DNA of 64,000 nucleotides, taken from positions 143,599,402 to 143,663,401 of the forward strand of contig NC_133122.1 in NCBI RefSeq assembly GCF_033568475.1, in the 5' to 3' direction. This DNA is from Henckelia pumila. Taxonomy: Eukaryota > Streptophyta > Magnoliopsida > Lamiales > Gesneriaceae. The notes under the pieces were generated by a model. It did no database searches and was not told the DNA's origin. It saw only the letters and a program-made list of their open reading frames with translations. Numbering within the stretch: the first letter of the stretch is position 1; each line of letters opens with the position of its first letter. Made by a program: the position numbers and the translations under genes. Below, one piece after another: positions 50,240-60,695 of the stretch.

Positions 50240-50921
50240 GAGTCTTCGGATGAGTTCATGCAGATAGATTGCTCGAGTATTGTGACTTGGTTAGAAGTCA
50301 GATAAAGTGTCCAAGAAGCTATACGCTTGCAGGCAGATCGATGCAGATCGAAATACAAGGGCAGATCAAACTGATGAATGAAGACTTATCAAGCTGGACC
50401 ATGTTGACTTTATAATTGGGTCATAAGTTACTGTTGACCTAAAGCCCAAGATGAAAGTCGGTTTAATTCTCTATATAAGCAGATGAAAGATGGCCGCAAC
50501 GATAAGGAAAAGAAGAACTGAAAATCAAATTCTTCAGAATATATTGAGAGAAGAAAATAGAGATTTCGGAGGAGAGAAACAAGCGAAGATTGTGACGGGA
50601 AGAATTCAAGTATCAAAAGCTTGAATTGAGTCTGTATCTAGCTTGAGAGTTTTTCGTTGTCCATCTCTGTAATAAGCTCTGTTCTTGAGCTTGAATTGTT
50701 CTGTTGGTGATTAATAAAAGTGTTGTGTTGCTCTCCCGTGGACGTAGGCAAGTCTTTGCCGAACCATGTAAATACTTGTGTTGTTTAATCGTTTTCGCGT
50801 GAGTTGGTTGATTGATTTGTGTGCGTTGGGTTCATCTGCTTTCTGGTATTACTGTTCTTATCTGTGTGATAGTTTGTCTGTGAATTCTCGGAACATCAAA
50901 TTATCGGATTGATTCCTAACA
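50240..50921 (+). repeat. 3' LTR of copia C, second part
   Basis: It resumes with GAGTCTTCGGATGAG, contains CTATATAAG at 50471-50479 and ends CCTAACA at 50921. Confidence 0.9.
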
Positions 50922-50926
50922 ATATC

Positions 50927-51510
50927 AATACTTGCATACATGTTTGAGTACTCCAAAATCATACATTAGTACCAGGAGCAGAATTTAGTTTTTTTGTAGA
51001 TCAAAGAGTGTAAACACCTTTTTTCTGACAAAAATTAAACACAAATTTAAATTTAGGTTTAAAGAATAAAATCAATTCACACGTTATCTTCGAGTCTCAT
51101 TATTTATTTTATCAAACACACATTTGTTTGGGTGTATTCCTATAATGTATATAATAGAATTTTGATCTCTTGAAGAATTACCATGGGCATCTATATATAT
51201 GAGCACATTTTGATCTCTTAAAGAATTACCATGTGCATCTATATATATGATCACCTTTTGACGTGACATATATTGATGATAAGTCAACCGGTGGTCATGT
51301 AAATGCGGTTGCTCAGGAAATTAAAAATAATATATAACAAACATAAATAAAGTGATTTGTATTTCAAACTGTATGTGCTTAAGTGTATTAAATGTGGCAA
51401 GAAAAGGGTTGCATTTGATTGGCATGTTGTCGAAGAGACCGATGTTTATTAATTGTATGATCATTTTTGATTTTGACTGGGTCGTACGATTGATCAAACC
51501 AAACTATCAC
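50927..51510. repeat. Duplicated host segment, right piece
   Basis: From about 51094 (GTCTCATTATTTATTTTATC) to 51510 this matches 59371-59651 with substitutions and indels, including TTGCATTTGATTGGCATGTT. It is interrupted at 51510 by solo LTR F. Confidence 0.8.
51159..51254. repeat. 48-bp tandem duplication
   Basis: ATTTTGATCTCTTGAAGAAT... at 51159 recurs at 51207 with three or four changes; both units contain CATCTATATATATGA. It is absent from the second copy of this host segment. Confidence 0.85.
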
Positions 51511-51599
51511 TGATACCCCGGTGAAATATCTCGGGTTATCATCAAATTCGAGTGGTTGTCGAAAGCCCGAGTGCGGAGTGGTTCCCAGATTGGTGGGTG

Positions 51600-51743
51600 A
51601 GAGAAGACCATAGAGCTCTTCCCTTGCCAAACGGGTCTTCCATGGCGAGAGAGCTCTTCGCTTTCCAGACGGGTCTTCCCTGGTCAGAGAGCTCGTCCCT
51701 TTCCAAGACGGGTCTTCTCTTGCCAGATGGATCTTCCCTAGCC
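51600..51743. repeat. LTR F minisatellite, left block
   Basis: Degenerate units of about 38-42 bp built from AGAGAGCTCTTCCCTTGCCA and GACGGGTCTTCCCTGGCC words. It continues in 52401-52640 beyond the nested insert. Confidence 0.8.
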
Positions 51744-52400
51744 CAGGGACGGAGCCAAAAAAATCAAATAGGGGGGGGGGGGGGTGGGGGCGCGAGATCA
51801 TGGTTCAAACTTGCGGTCGCGGTCTCGCGGAGACCGTCGTTCCAATTTTATTGGAATTTCATATAACAGTTGCGTATAATTTGCTAAAATTTTAATTGAA
51901 AAAATTAACTAAAATGTTACGCGACGGCCGCGAAATCCGTGAAATCGCCGTTTCATTCCGCGACGTCCGCAAAATCGCCGATATTTTAAAGAAAAACAAC
52001 GTTATATTAATCAACCGTTTTCACCCGTAACTTTGTTGCGGCAGCTGCCATTCCCGTTCAAGGAATGTTCTTCAAACACGTCTAATTAAATCGGCAGGGG
52101 TTTGGCACCCGTAGGCATATGTGTTGGCAGAGAATGTGCTTCAAACATCTTTGTTTTATGAAGATGCTCGTGAGCATATTTAGTCTAAAAAAGAAATAAA
52201 AAAGAATCAAAGAATCTCTTAACATTTATGCCCAAGAAAAATGACAGATCACTAAGATCTTTAGGGAGAATTGAGCGTCAAAGCCATTCCCCCCCCCCCC
52301 CCACCCACCACCGACTCCCTCTACCCCCTATCCCTTTGTTCAACTTAAAAGTTGAGAAGGGGGGGGGGGGGGGGCTGCCCCCACTGCCCCCGTTCCCTCC
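51744..52400. mobile_element. Small insert with long G/C homopolymers, possibly a hAT relic
   Basis: It interrupts the minisatellite; GGATCTTCCCTAGCC occurs on both sides (51729-51743, 52401-52415). The left end CAGGGACGGAGCCA is hAT-like, but I cannot find a matching right end. It holds runs of 14 G (51771-51784), 14 C (52289-52302) and 16 G (52359-52374). The repeat context makes the TSD length ambiguous. Confidence 0.45.
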
Positions 52401-52640
52401 GGATCTTCCCTAGCCAGAGAGCTCTTCCCTTACTAGACGAGTCTTCCTTAGCCAGAGAGCTCTTTCCTTGCCAAGACGGGTCTTCCCTTGCCAGACAAAT
52501 CTTCCCTGGCCAGAGAGCTCTTCCCTTGTCAATACGGGTCTTTCCTTTCCAGAGAGCCTTTCCCGCCTCCCGGGTCAGATAGGTCTTCTTTTTCCAGAGA
52601 GCCCTTCCCGGGCCAGAGAGGTCTTCTCTTTCCAGATCAA
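52401..52640. repeat. LTR F minisatellite, right block
   Basis: About six degenerate units of roughly 40 bp of the same AGAGAGCTCTTCCC type as the left block. They are unlikely to be coding, as open frames occur in several phases. Confidence 0.8.
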
Positions 52641-52785
52641 AATGCTAGCCCCACAGCATGAGCACCATCTGAAAATGGATTAAAATAATGATGCATCAGT
52701 ATGAGTGCCATTCGAAAATTACGGAGACATCACTTCATATTTAATGCTGTCAGAAACCCATTCCATGTAATCACTAAGATCTCCC

Positions 52786-52793
52786 TATAAATA
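52786..52793 (+). promoter_or_regulatory. LTR F TATA box
   Basis: TATAAATA in CTCCCTATAAATACC. It suggests that the LTR is read in plus orientation. Confidence 0.55.
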
Positions 52794-53089
52794 CCAGGTC
52801 CCCGGGCCTTGTTGAGGTATGTTTTCACGTCTTGAATGAATACTCAATTTCCTAAATTTTATACACTCTCCTTTTTCATAAGCCCACTCCATACACTTAA
52901 TTTGACTTAAGCATCGGAGTGGCTAGACCTGGCCACGGTTCGGGTCCGGGTTGGCTTTTAGCCAACCCTTAACCGGCCCGCCAATGGCCGGTTCCGGTCC
53001 GAGTCGGTGAACCGGCGGTTCCGGTCCGGGTCCGGTTAACCGTCGGTTCAGGGTCCGGGTTAACCCGTGTTATTTAAAAAAAAAATTGC

Positions 53090-53188
53090 AGCGCCCCAGC
53101 GCTGCATTGGCAGCGCTGGGGCGCTAAACCTTCGAATTAAATTCAAAAGGGAAGCGCCCCAGCGCTGCCAATGCAGTGCTGGGGCGCT
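53090..53188. repeat. Paired GC hairpins, 3' sub-terminal side of the hAT
   Basis: Two copies of a 16-bp stem: AGCGCCCCAGCGCTGC, loop ATTG, then its complement (53090-53125), and the same stem with loop CAAT and one mismatch (53153-53188). They lie downstream of the transposase stop. Confidence 0.9.
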
Positions 53189-53357
53189 GCACCTTCAAAA
53201 TTTAATTTTTTTAAAATTTTTAAACAGATTTTTAATAAGACATATTCATTAAATAATCTCAATCAAATATTTCATATCTCCATAATAAAAATCTATTACA
53301 TTTATTAAATAAATAATATATTAGAATTTCAACATCTTAATATCTTATGACTTAATA

Positions 53358-55595
53358 TTACAAATCTATTACATTTTTTTCTACTTCACTCGCATTTCCT
53401 CCCGTCGTAGTTCCGGATGTTCTTTCGGTATCATCTTGGTCTTCTTCATCACTTTGAATATGTTGTGTTCGAGTAGCGGCTTTTGACCAATCATTGAGCA
53501 AACATTGGGCTTCCAAATTTTCCGGCCTTAAGCTAGTACGTCTCTCGTCCAATGTATTTCCTCCAATACTAAATGCTTGCTCCACTACAACTGTTAAAAC
53601 CGGACAAACTAGAATTTCTTTTGCCATTATAGCCAAAATTGGATATATTTGTGTTTTTTGCGACCACCATCTCAAAATGTCGAAGTTTTCCTCATCTGTA
53701 TCACTAAAATCAAAAGTAGTGGTAAAATAATTCTCAAGTTCCTGACTGGAACTTGAGGATCCTCGTGGACGTTTCGTCTGTTCCCTTAATAAAAGTTGTG
53801 CTTTAGTAAGTTTAGAAGTAACATTACTAGTTGCAGTAGATTGTGTTTAATGTAAAACAATTTGTCCACCATATTTGATGTTATATTCATTATAAATATC
53901 AAGTAAATGAGTTTTAATATTAAACAAAATCAATGAGATAGAAGGAATCTTTTTCGCAATAGGCTCAAAAGATTCATAATATAATGTTAGCATGTCGCTT
54001 AAGCCATCTAATTTAAGTCTAGGATCTAAAACAAAAGCACATAAAAAAATTTCAGGAATGAGAAAAAAATATTTTTCCCATTTTGCTTTCATGACGAAAA
54101 TACATTGAGATAAAGCACTATCATTAGAATTAACATGTTCATGAAAAATACAAGCAATGTTGCAACAATGTGTTAAAACTAAATGCGAAGTAGGGTAATA
54201 AACACCGGATAATTGGTCACTAGCATCATTAAAAAATTTTAAAATTTCACAAATACTAGTGCATATGTTCCATTGATTTGAAAACAAATAAATATCACGA
54301 GCTTGAACAAATTGATGAAAAAATGTACATAATAAATCTTTATATTCAAAAGAGGATAATAACAATTTATATGTTGAATTTCAACGAGTTGGAACGTCTC
54401 GTGCAAACCGCTTAGGCTTCATACCATTTACTCTACAAAACTTTCCCCATTGCTTCATAACTTGGGGGTGCGTCCATAAATAATGAATAGCGTTTCTAAT
54501 TGGTTGAATATGTGTGCCTAAATTTTTTAGCCCATCTTGAACACACAAATTTAAAATATGACATGTGCATCTAATATGAAAAAATTTGCCACCTAGTGAT
54601 GATTTACATATTTCAATAAGCTCACTAATACTAAAAGTATTTGCACTAGCATTATCAAAAGACATTGAAAAAACTTTGGTAGTTAGACCATATTCTTCTA
54701 AAATAACAAATATAAGTTGCGAAATATTTTATGTCGTGTGTGATTCGTTGAAACATCTATATGCAAGCAACTTTTTTTGAATGTTCCAATTATTATCAAT
54801 CCAATGACATGTAATACTCATATATGAACAACTTTGCCAATGATCACTCCAAATATCGGAACACAAAGAAACTTTATTATTCAAACTATAAAATTCCTTA
54901 ATTAATTCTTTCTTTTGATCAACGACTAACTTTTTCATTGTGCGTTTAAGACTATTTCTTGGAATACGTCTAATAGAAGGATTTGCACTTGTAGAAAGCC
55001 AATTTTCAAAAGATAATTTATCGCTAAAACTAAAAGAAAGTTGTTCAACCGCACAAAATTTAGCCGTTTCTTCTCTAAATCTAGCTTTGTTATATTTAAA
55101 TAGTTGAGATTCATTACACGATTGAGAAGAGAATGCCGGAATTTGAGTTTGACCACGATCAATACCAATTTCCACCGGATGATTTTTCTCGATATGCCGC
55201 GTCAAAGTTCCATAACCACCTCCTTGTTTAAATTTGTAACATTTTGAACAATATTTGCATTTGGCTTGCAAATCACCGGAGGGAAGCGTCACCTTGTCGA
55301 AGTGTTTGGTGAAGATATCAGATGTCGGGCGAGGCACCGCTCGAGTTTGTCTTTGAGAGGCCGCCAGATCGTTCATACTTTCTTGACTTGCATGATGACG
55401 TGGTGGTGGTGGTGGTTGTTCAACTTGTTGTCTTGGTTGCGCCTCTTGTCGAATTTATTGAATTTCATCATCGGAATATTCAAGATCAAATCCATCGACA
55501 TTGAATTGAGAAAACTCGACCTCGGGTGGTATGATGCTCTTTTCCTTTTCTTTTCCTTTGTCACCCCTACGACTTGATCCTGCTCCGGATATTTG
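53358..55595 (-). pseudogene. hAT transposase (zf-BED, DUF4413, hATC), four in-frame stops
   Basis: All open pieces share one reading frame, interrupted only by stop codons: near 55455, at 54728 (after ESHTT), at 54380 (after RDVPTR, where the family has W, TGG to TGA) and at 53846. Domains in order: poly-Pro/His linker; BED zinc finger CKYCSKCYKF...HIEKNH; hAT catalytic region with SLCSDIWSDHWQSCSYMSIT (Asp in a family-conserved position) and FDNASANT; DUF4413-like part (VLDPRLKLDGL); C-terminal dimerisation domain from RWWSQKTQIYPILAIMAKEI to RRTSLRPENLEAQ. Related to plant RICESLEEPER-like proteins. The true start near 55595 is uncertain. No frameshift was seen, so inactivation looks recent. 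Confidence 0.88.
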
Positions 55596-55801
55596 TAATT
55601 GTATAAATATGAAAATAAATCAACAATTGACAATAAACCAATAATCGAAACTTGATATTTTTGATAATTCAAGAAATTAAAAGGAATTGAGAATAGAGAG
55701 AATGAAGAGAGAATTGTGTAAACAAAATGAAAAGAGGTTGGGGGTATTTATAGATAACAAATAGGTTTTAAAAAAAAAAAATTCCGATTGACCCGGCAAG
55801 T

Positions 55802-55955
55802 CCGGCGGGACGACCCGCCGGGTCGGGCGGGTTTCAACGGCCACGAAATCGTGGCCGTTGAGAGATCCAACGGCCACTTGATAGTGGCCGTTGGATCATC
55901 TGGCGCCCCGATGGGCGCCACGTGTTCCAACCCGGCGGGTCGGACCCGCTGGGTT
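55802..55955. repeat. Array of five GC hairpins upstream of the hAT transposase
   Basis: Stems: CCGGCGGG, loop ACGA (55802-55821); CAACGGCCACGA, loop AA (55835-55860); ATCCAACGGCCAC, loop TTGATA (55865-55896); TGGCGCCC with a short loop (55901-55920); AACCCGGCGGGT, loop CGG, one mismatch (55929-55955). Two of them share AACGGCCAC. Such arrays could be transposase-binding or transcript structures. Confidence 0.9.
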
Positions 55956-56224
55956 GTCGGTTTTCCTAACCGGGACCGGACCGCCTAGTGGCCGGTCAGG
56001 TCACGGTTTCGGGTCGGGCCCGTTGACCACGGGCCGAGTCCGGGCCCAACCCGGCCCTTGGCCAGGTCTAGGAGTGGCGACGCCGGAGACTCCTTCGACG
56101 CTCCACTAACGAAGCTTTCTTATTTCTCGTGTGCAAAGCGTACAAGCGTACAGTAAGGAAGCAAGCTCTTATATCTTATTGTTTTATCACCCACTCGATC
56201 GGATTATCTGGGTTCTCGTTCATT

Positions 56225-56997
56225 GGGGTTTTTTCACTATTCACCGCACTTTCAATTTTTATTTTGACTTTTGAGGCAAATGAAAGATGTTTTTGTTTTT
56301 ACGGTATCACGACTTGCTAGAAGGCGTGATTATTCTAATTCACGTTTTTCTAGTAGGCGTGACTTAGGAAATTATTTTTAAAAATAACTTGAAATCATGT
56401 TACTTGAATTGGCGAGACTTCAAATGCCTCGGTAACCGTGACTCGGCAGACCAAATATTTCACGGGAGCCACAAGCAATAATAATAATAATCCAGTGAAG
56501 CTGTGTTTGGGGTTTTTTTTATTGTGGAAGAATATTTTTTCATTTTTTTACTACATGAAACAAATAATCTAATAAATGGAATAGGTATTAAACATATTAT
56601 TATTTTCCAAAATGGTAAGAGAATTATTGTCAATTCATTGTATAATAAAAATTATTACTGTTAATAAAATTAATTTTAAATTAATTTAAATACATAAGTT
56701 TTATTAAAATAGGAAGAAATTATTAATAAATTTATTATTATAATATTTTTTTATTATTAATTCTTAATTATCAAATTTATTGTTTTTTCTTATTAGATTT
56801 CTTCCTGGTTATTATTATATTGCATAGAATAAATAAGTGAATCAATTATATTAATATATTATTTATATTTATATTATTTTTGTTGTTATTTTTATTTATT
56901 ATAAAATTTGTTATTATTCGCATTCTTGTTATTATAATTTAATTTGTCATCGTTATCCTTTTATAAACAAACAATATAAATAATGAGATTATTGTTG

Positions 56998-57047
<50 letters not shown>

Positions 57048-58546
57048 AAATAAATTAACAATCAATCAATTTATTAATTAACGAGATTACAATTGAATAT
57101 TACTATTTTTGTTGTTGTAGTGATTATTTCATGATGAACAAATTTCATTTACTAATTTACTTGTTTACTATGATTTAAAAAAAAATAAATATGAAGTTAA
57201 AATTTTGAATTGGGCAAGGATAAATTTCTGTTACGTTAAATCAAACTATATCTTTGTTATTTGTGTTTATAAAACAGAATAAAAAATTTCAAATTTCGAT
57301 CGTAAATATTTTCATTATAAAAATAAAGTTTACATTATCAATTTATCAAATTCTTGTTTTATTACGAACAATTTTATTTATAGTGTATTACTATAGTTAA
57401 AATTAATTCCTATTATTATTTTAATCATTGTTCAATTATTTGTTATTCTTGCATTAACTAGCTAATAGATAATTACGCAAATTAATTAGATAATTATAAC
57501 AAATAAATAAGGATAATAATATGTACTATAGTACTCAAATAAATATGTAAAAAATAAAAGTAACAAATATAATAATGACAAAATGGTCAAAATATAAATA
57601 TAAATAAATATAATAATAATGACAACACATTTTATTTTATATAATAATGATGATAACAATAATATATTTTATATTTAATTTGGAGGGATAAAAATACACT
57701 TCGCTTATGTTAAAATATATCAACAAACAAAATCAACCAAAACAACAATAATAATATATTGGATAATATTTTTTAAAAAAAATACCACTTTCACTACAAA
57801 CAAAATAACAAAACAAAAAACTTAATGAATAATACTTGTATTAAATTACGTAAAATAAAAATAAAAAATATAATAATTACAACCAAAATTTTATAGTACT
57901 CAACTAAAATATATCAACAAAAAATATCACCCAAAAGAATAATATGATAAAAAAGATGATAATAATAACAATAATTTTAATAATTCCTGCAACGTATATA
58001 TTAAGCAAAAAAATATAGTCATCATTAACATTAATTTACTAATATTAAAATAAACTATTACAATGTCTAATAGTATTTAATTATATGATAAATAATAAAT
58101 GTATTTTCAAAAATCAAATATTAAGTTAACTTTTATGAGTAATACGTATACCTGAAAATGAATAATTAACACGAGAAGTTTGTTCAGATATTAAATTTGG
58201 ATTTGTAATCGTGCCTGCAAGTGAATCAAAAATTCATATTAAAAAAATATAATGGAAGGATAAAACATAAAAATACATGCATTTGTATGCGTTGTGTGAT
58301 TGTGTCTCCCCGAAGCATTTAGTCTGCCTCAGTCACGCAAAAACCGAGGCACCTAATTTTTTAATCACTTCAAGTCAAGCCAATTAAAAAAATAATATTC
58401 CTAAGTCACGCCTACTAGGATGGCGTCACTTAAAAAAATATCCCGCATACCAAATAGGCGTGATACTGTAAAAACAAAAACTACTTGTATTTGCCTAAAA
58501 CGCGAAAATCAAAATTAACACTACGGTAAACAGTGAAAAAAAACCC
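56225..58546. mobile_element. Non-autonomous Mutator-like element (MULE)
   Basis: Perfect 9-bp TSD TCGTTCATT (56216-56224, 58547-58555). Terminal inverted repeats of about 220 bp, starting GGGGTTTTTTCACTATTCAC on the left and GGGTTTTTTTTCACTGTTTA on the right arm. They share internal blocks such as TAGTAGGCGTGACTTAGGAA and GCCTCGG. The interior of about 1.9 kb is extremely AT-rich and non-coding, with a (TTA)n microsatellite at about 56999-57047. No transposase. Confidence 0.9.
56999..57047. repeat. (TTA)n microsatellite
   Basis: About 16 TTA units inside the MULE. Confidence 0.95.
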
Positions 58547-58613
58547 TCGTTCATTGGGCTTGTTCATTGGGCTTTATATTGTTTGGATACCTGATTTTTT
58601 GATGCTTGCATCA

Positions 58614-58875
58614 ATCACATTTTCCTCGAACCTCTCACCCCTTTCTCTCTCTAACTTCTTTCTCAAATTTCATCAATTATTATTAGCATTAAATTATGTA
58701 GACAAATTTTTAGTTATATCTTAGTTGAAATTATACTTGCAGAAAATATGAAATTAAGCGTTTAATGGAATAATTAAGAAAAAAATATTATCGATACATT
58801 TACATACATATATAAATATAAATTATTAACATTACTTTATTAACACAACTCAAATGCATGATTCTTTAGTGTTGA
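58614..58875. repeat. Duplicated host segment, far-right piece (paralogue of 59647-59905)
   Basis: The sequence from ATCACATTTTCCTCGAACC to the ...AACACAACTCAAATGCATGA stretch recurs at 59647-59905 with about 10% changes. It is host DNA immediately right of solo LTR F. Confidence 0.88.
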
Positions 58876-59004
58876 AAAAACAAAATATATTGTATGAAAA
58901 ATAAAAAAAATGCAAACTATCGATTGAAACAAATTAAATGGAAAACAAAACATTATTTTTAAAAAAAATATTCCAATTAAATGGGGAAAAACATTATTGA
59001 AAAA

Positions 59005-59005
<1 letters not shown>

Positions 59006-59052
<47 letters not shown>
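59006..59052. repeat. (AT)n microsatellite
   Basis: About 23 AT units next to the MITE. Confidence 0.95.
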
Positions 59053-59054
<2 letters not shown>

Positions 59055-59060
59055 CTTTTA

Positions 59061-59182
59061 TGGTGCCCAACACTATATGTCCACTTCATGTTCACCATGT
59101 ACAAGTCAACTCATCTATTGTACCGGTTAACTCATCTATTGCACATAGTGAGCATGAAGTGGGCATATAGTGTTGAACACCA
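59061..59182. mobile_element. 122-bp MITE with long inverted ends
   Basis: The arms TGGTGCCCAACACTATATGT and, on the other strand from 59182, TGGTGTTCAACACTATATGC continue for about 40 bp with a few mismatches. The flanks are TA on both sides. The middle has the duplicated word AACTCATCTATTG. It is most like a Tc1/mariner-type MITE because of the TA duplication, but the superfamily is not certain. Confidence 0.75.
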
Positions 59183-59201
59183 TAAAAAAAACTCTATATA
59201 T

Positions 59202-59905
59202 AATATTATGGAACCTTTGTAATCTGAGAAGAGGTGAAGTTGTGTCAGAGGTAACGTGCTCAAATTTTCATTACTTTTTTTGGCCTTTAATAATTTTCTC
59301 ATTTTATAATACGACAATTTTACTTTATATATTTATGCATCCCTTTTGAATAAATGTTTTTATTATCTGTTAGTCTCATTATTTATTTTATCACGCACAT
59401 GTGTGTGTATATATAAATTATATGAAGAAATTTGACATCATGTACAACCAGCGTGCACATTTACATAAGTCTTGATCGAGATAAATGTGATAGAAAAATG
59501 ATTGCATTTGATTGGCATGTTGTGGCATGTATGTTTATAATTGTATGATTAATGAAATTTGATTTTCAATTTTGACTAAGTTCATGTGATTAACCAAACC
59601 GTGAACTTATCTTCTATAAATTATATTTCAAACAACCAACCAAACTATCACATTTTCCTCGGACCTCTATATCCCCTTTTCTCTCTAACATCTTTTTCAA
59701 ATTTCATCAATTATTATTAACATTAAATTATGTAAACAACTTTTTAGTTATATCTCAGTTGAATTTATACTTGCATAAAATATGAACTTAGGCGTTCAAT
59801 GGAATAAGAAAAATAATATCATCGATACATTTACATAAATATAAATATAAATTATGATCATTACTTTATTAACACAACTCAAATGCATAATTCATTAGTG
59901 TGTAA
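59202..59905. repeat. Uninterrupted paralogue of the host DNA under the transposon cluster
   Basis: It matches, in order, 14652-14796, 34122-34180, 51094-51510 and 58614-58875, with no transposon at the copia A or solo LTR F positions. It lacks roughly 400 bp present between the second and third pieces, so the copia C site itself has no counterpart. Confidence 0.82.
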
Positions 59906-60540
59906 CTAATTTTCAAATTTGATGAAAACTAAACGAAAATTATCCTCATCTATACCATATTGATATGTTTTTTTTTTTTTCTAATTTAACTATGATCACA
60001 TCTTATATGTTATTGAAGCTGCATACAAAATATATTATAATCAATACAAAAATTCACGTAAGACGATTTCATAGGTCAATTTTATGATACAAATATCTTA
60101 TTCGAATCACTCATAAAAAAATATTATTTTTATACAAAACAAATATTATATTTTATATTAAATATGGACCGTATAATCAATAATAATAATAATAATATAT
60201 AAAGTGGCGAATTCGAAATCAAAGTTGGCATCCAAGTCATGCATCTATCGACATCTTCCTGAAACTAAGAGGGGGGTTAGAACTCACAAAAGTCCAATTA
60301 AAACGTGTCCTATTTTAGTTGACGGTTCGTCAAATCATCTTAAAAAATACATTGTAAATATTTATCGTATAGTATGCTTAAGAATAATACGATTCCACGT
60401 GGCCCACTACATTGTTCTCCAAAACTTTCTCCGGCTTCTCTTGTCAATTAAGGAACCAGCTGTCGGATTTCATGCATCGTATGCATAACACATCATTTTT
60501 CTGACGCGCTCACACGCTGCGGATTATTTCTTATTATTTT
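59906..60540. other. Spacer upstream of the CCX gene
   Basis: AT-rich to about 60200, then more mixed. Contains (AAT)n at about 60180-60195. The plus-strand open frame near 60204-60488 starts at a non-ATG codon and resembles no protein I know, so I leave it as non-coding. Confidence 0.4.
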
Positions 60541-60590
60541 TTCCGATTTTTTTAAAAATTAAATCTTTAGTGTGAAAATGGTTTTGGATC

Positions 60591-60598
60591 ATATATAT
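60591..60598 (+). promoter_or_regulatory. Candidate TATA box of the CCX gene
   Basis: ATATATAT in GGATCATATATATTCGTTGC, about 240 bases before the start codon. It would put the transcription start near 60625 and give a 5' UTR of about 210 bases. Confidence 0.45.
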
Positions 60599-60695
60599 TC
60601 GTTGCCGTAGCAGAACTTCTCTGAAATTTCCACAGCATTCAGTCTCAGGCACACCCGAGCGACCCCTTTTTCGTGGATTTTATTTCTCAACTGTG

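Larger units (their letters stand above)
34440..50921 (+). mobile_element. Ty1/copia element C (Tork-like), with both LTRs interrupted
   Basis: Plus-strand element bounded by a perfect TSD ATATC (34435-34439, 50922-50926). After removal of nested insertions each LTR is 820 bp: 34440-34990 plus 43948-44216, and 48254-48391 plus 50240-50921. LTRs start TGTTAAAG/TGTTGAAG and end GATTCCTAACA. The left LTR was hit by copia D and the right LTR by solo LTR E. Its genes are the most decayed here apart from D, consistent with it being the oldest copia layer. Confidence 0.93.
52924..56070 (-). mobile_element. hAT transposon with BED-type transposase pseudogene
   Basis: Perfect 8-bp TSD GGAGTGGC (52916-52923, 56071-56078) and perfect terminal inverted repeat TAGACCTGGCCA on both ends. 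Length 3147 bp. The transposase is on the minus strand. Sub-terminal regions on both sides are GC-rich and packed with perfect hairpins, unlike the AT-rich interior. Confidence 0.94.
51511..58613. mobile_element. Solo LTR F (about 945 bp when uninterrupted), with three nested insertions
   Basis: It begins TGATACCCCGG and ends GCTTGCATCA, flanked by ATCAC on both sides (51506-51510, 58614-58618). The uninterrupted paralogue at 59647 has a single ATCAC at this point, which proves the insertion. LTR pieces are 51511-51743, about 52401-52923, 56079-56224 and 58556-58613. TG...CA ends, 5-bp TSD and an internal TATAAATA (52786) make an LTR the best reading. No internal retroelement region is present. 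The family is not identified. Confidence 0.8.

Noticed and set aside
51600..52640. Repetitive protein encoded by the CTCTTCCC minisatellite
   Set aside because: Open frames occur in several phases, are short and broken by the nested insert; the units are better explained as an LTR minisatellite.
57000..58200. Possible gene inside the MULE (gene capture)
   Set aside because: The interior is extremely AT-rich with no sustained open frame or recognisable protein segment.
60204..60488. 94-codon open frame upstream of the CCX gene
   Set aside because: It begins with GTG, has no recognisable domain and lies in probable promoter DNA.
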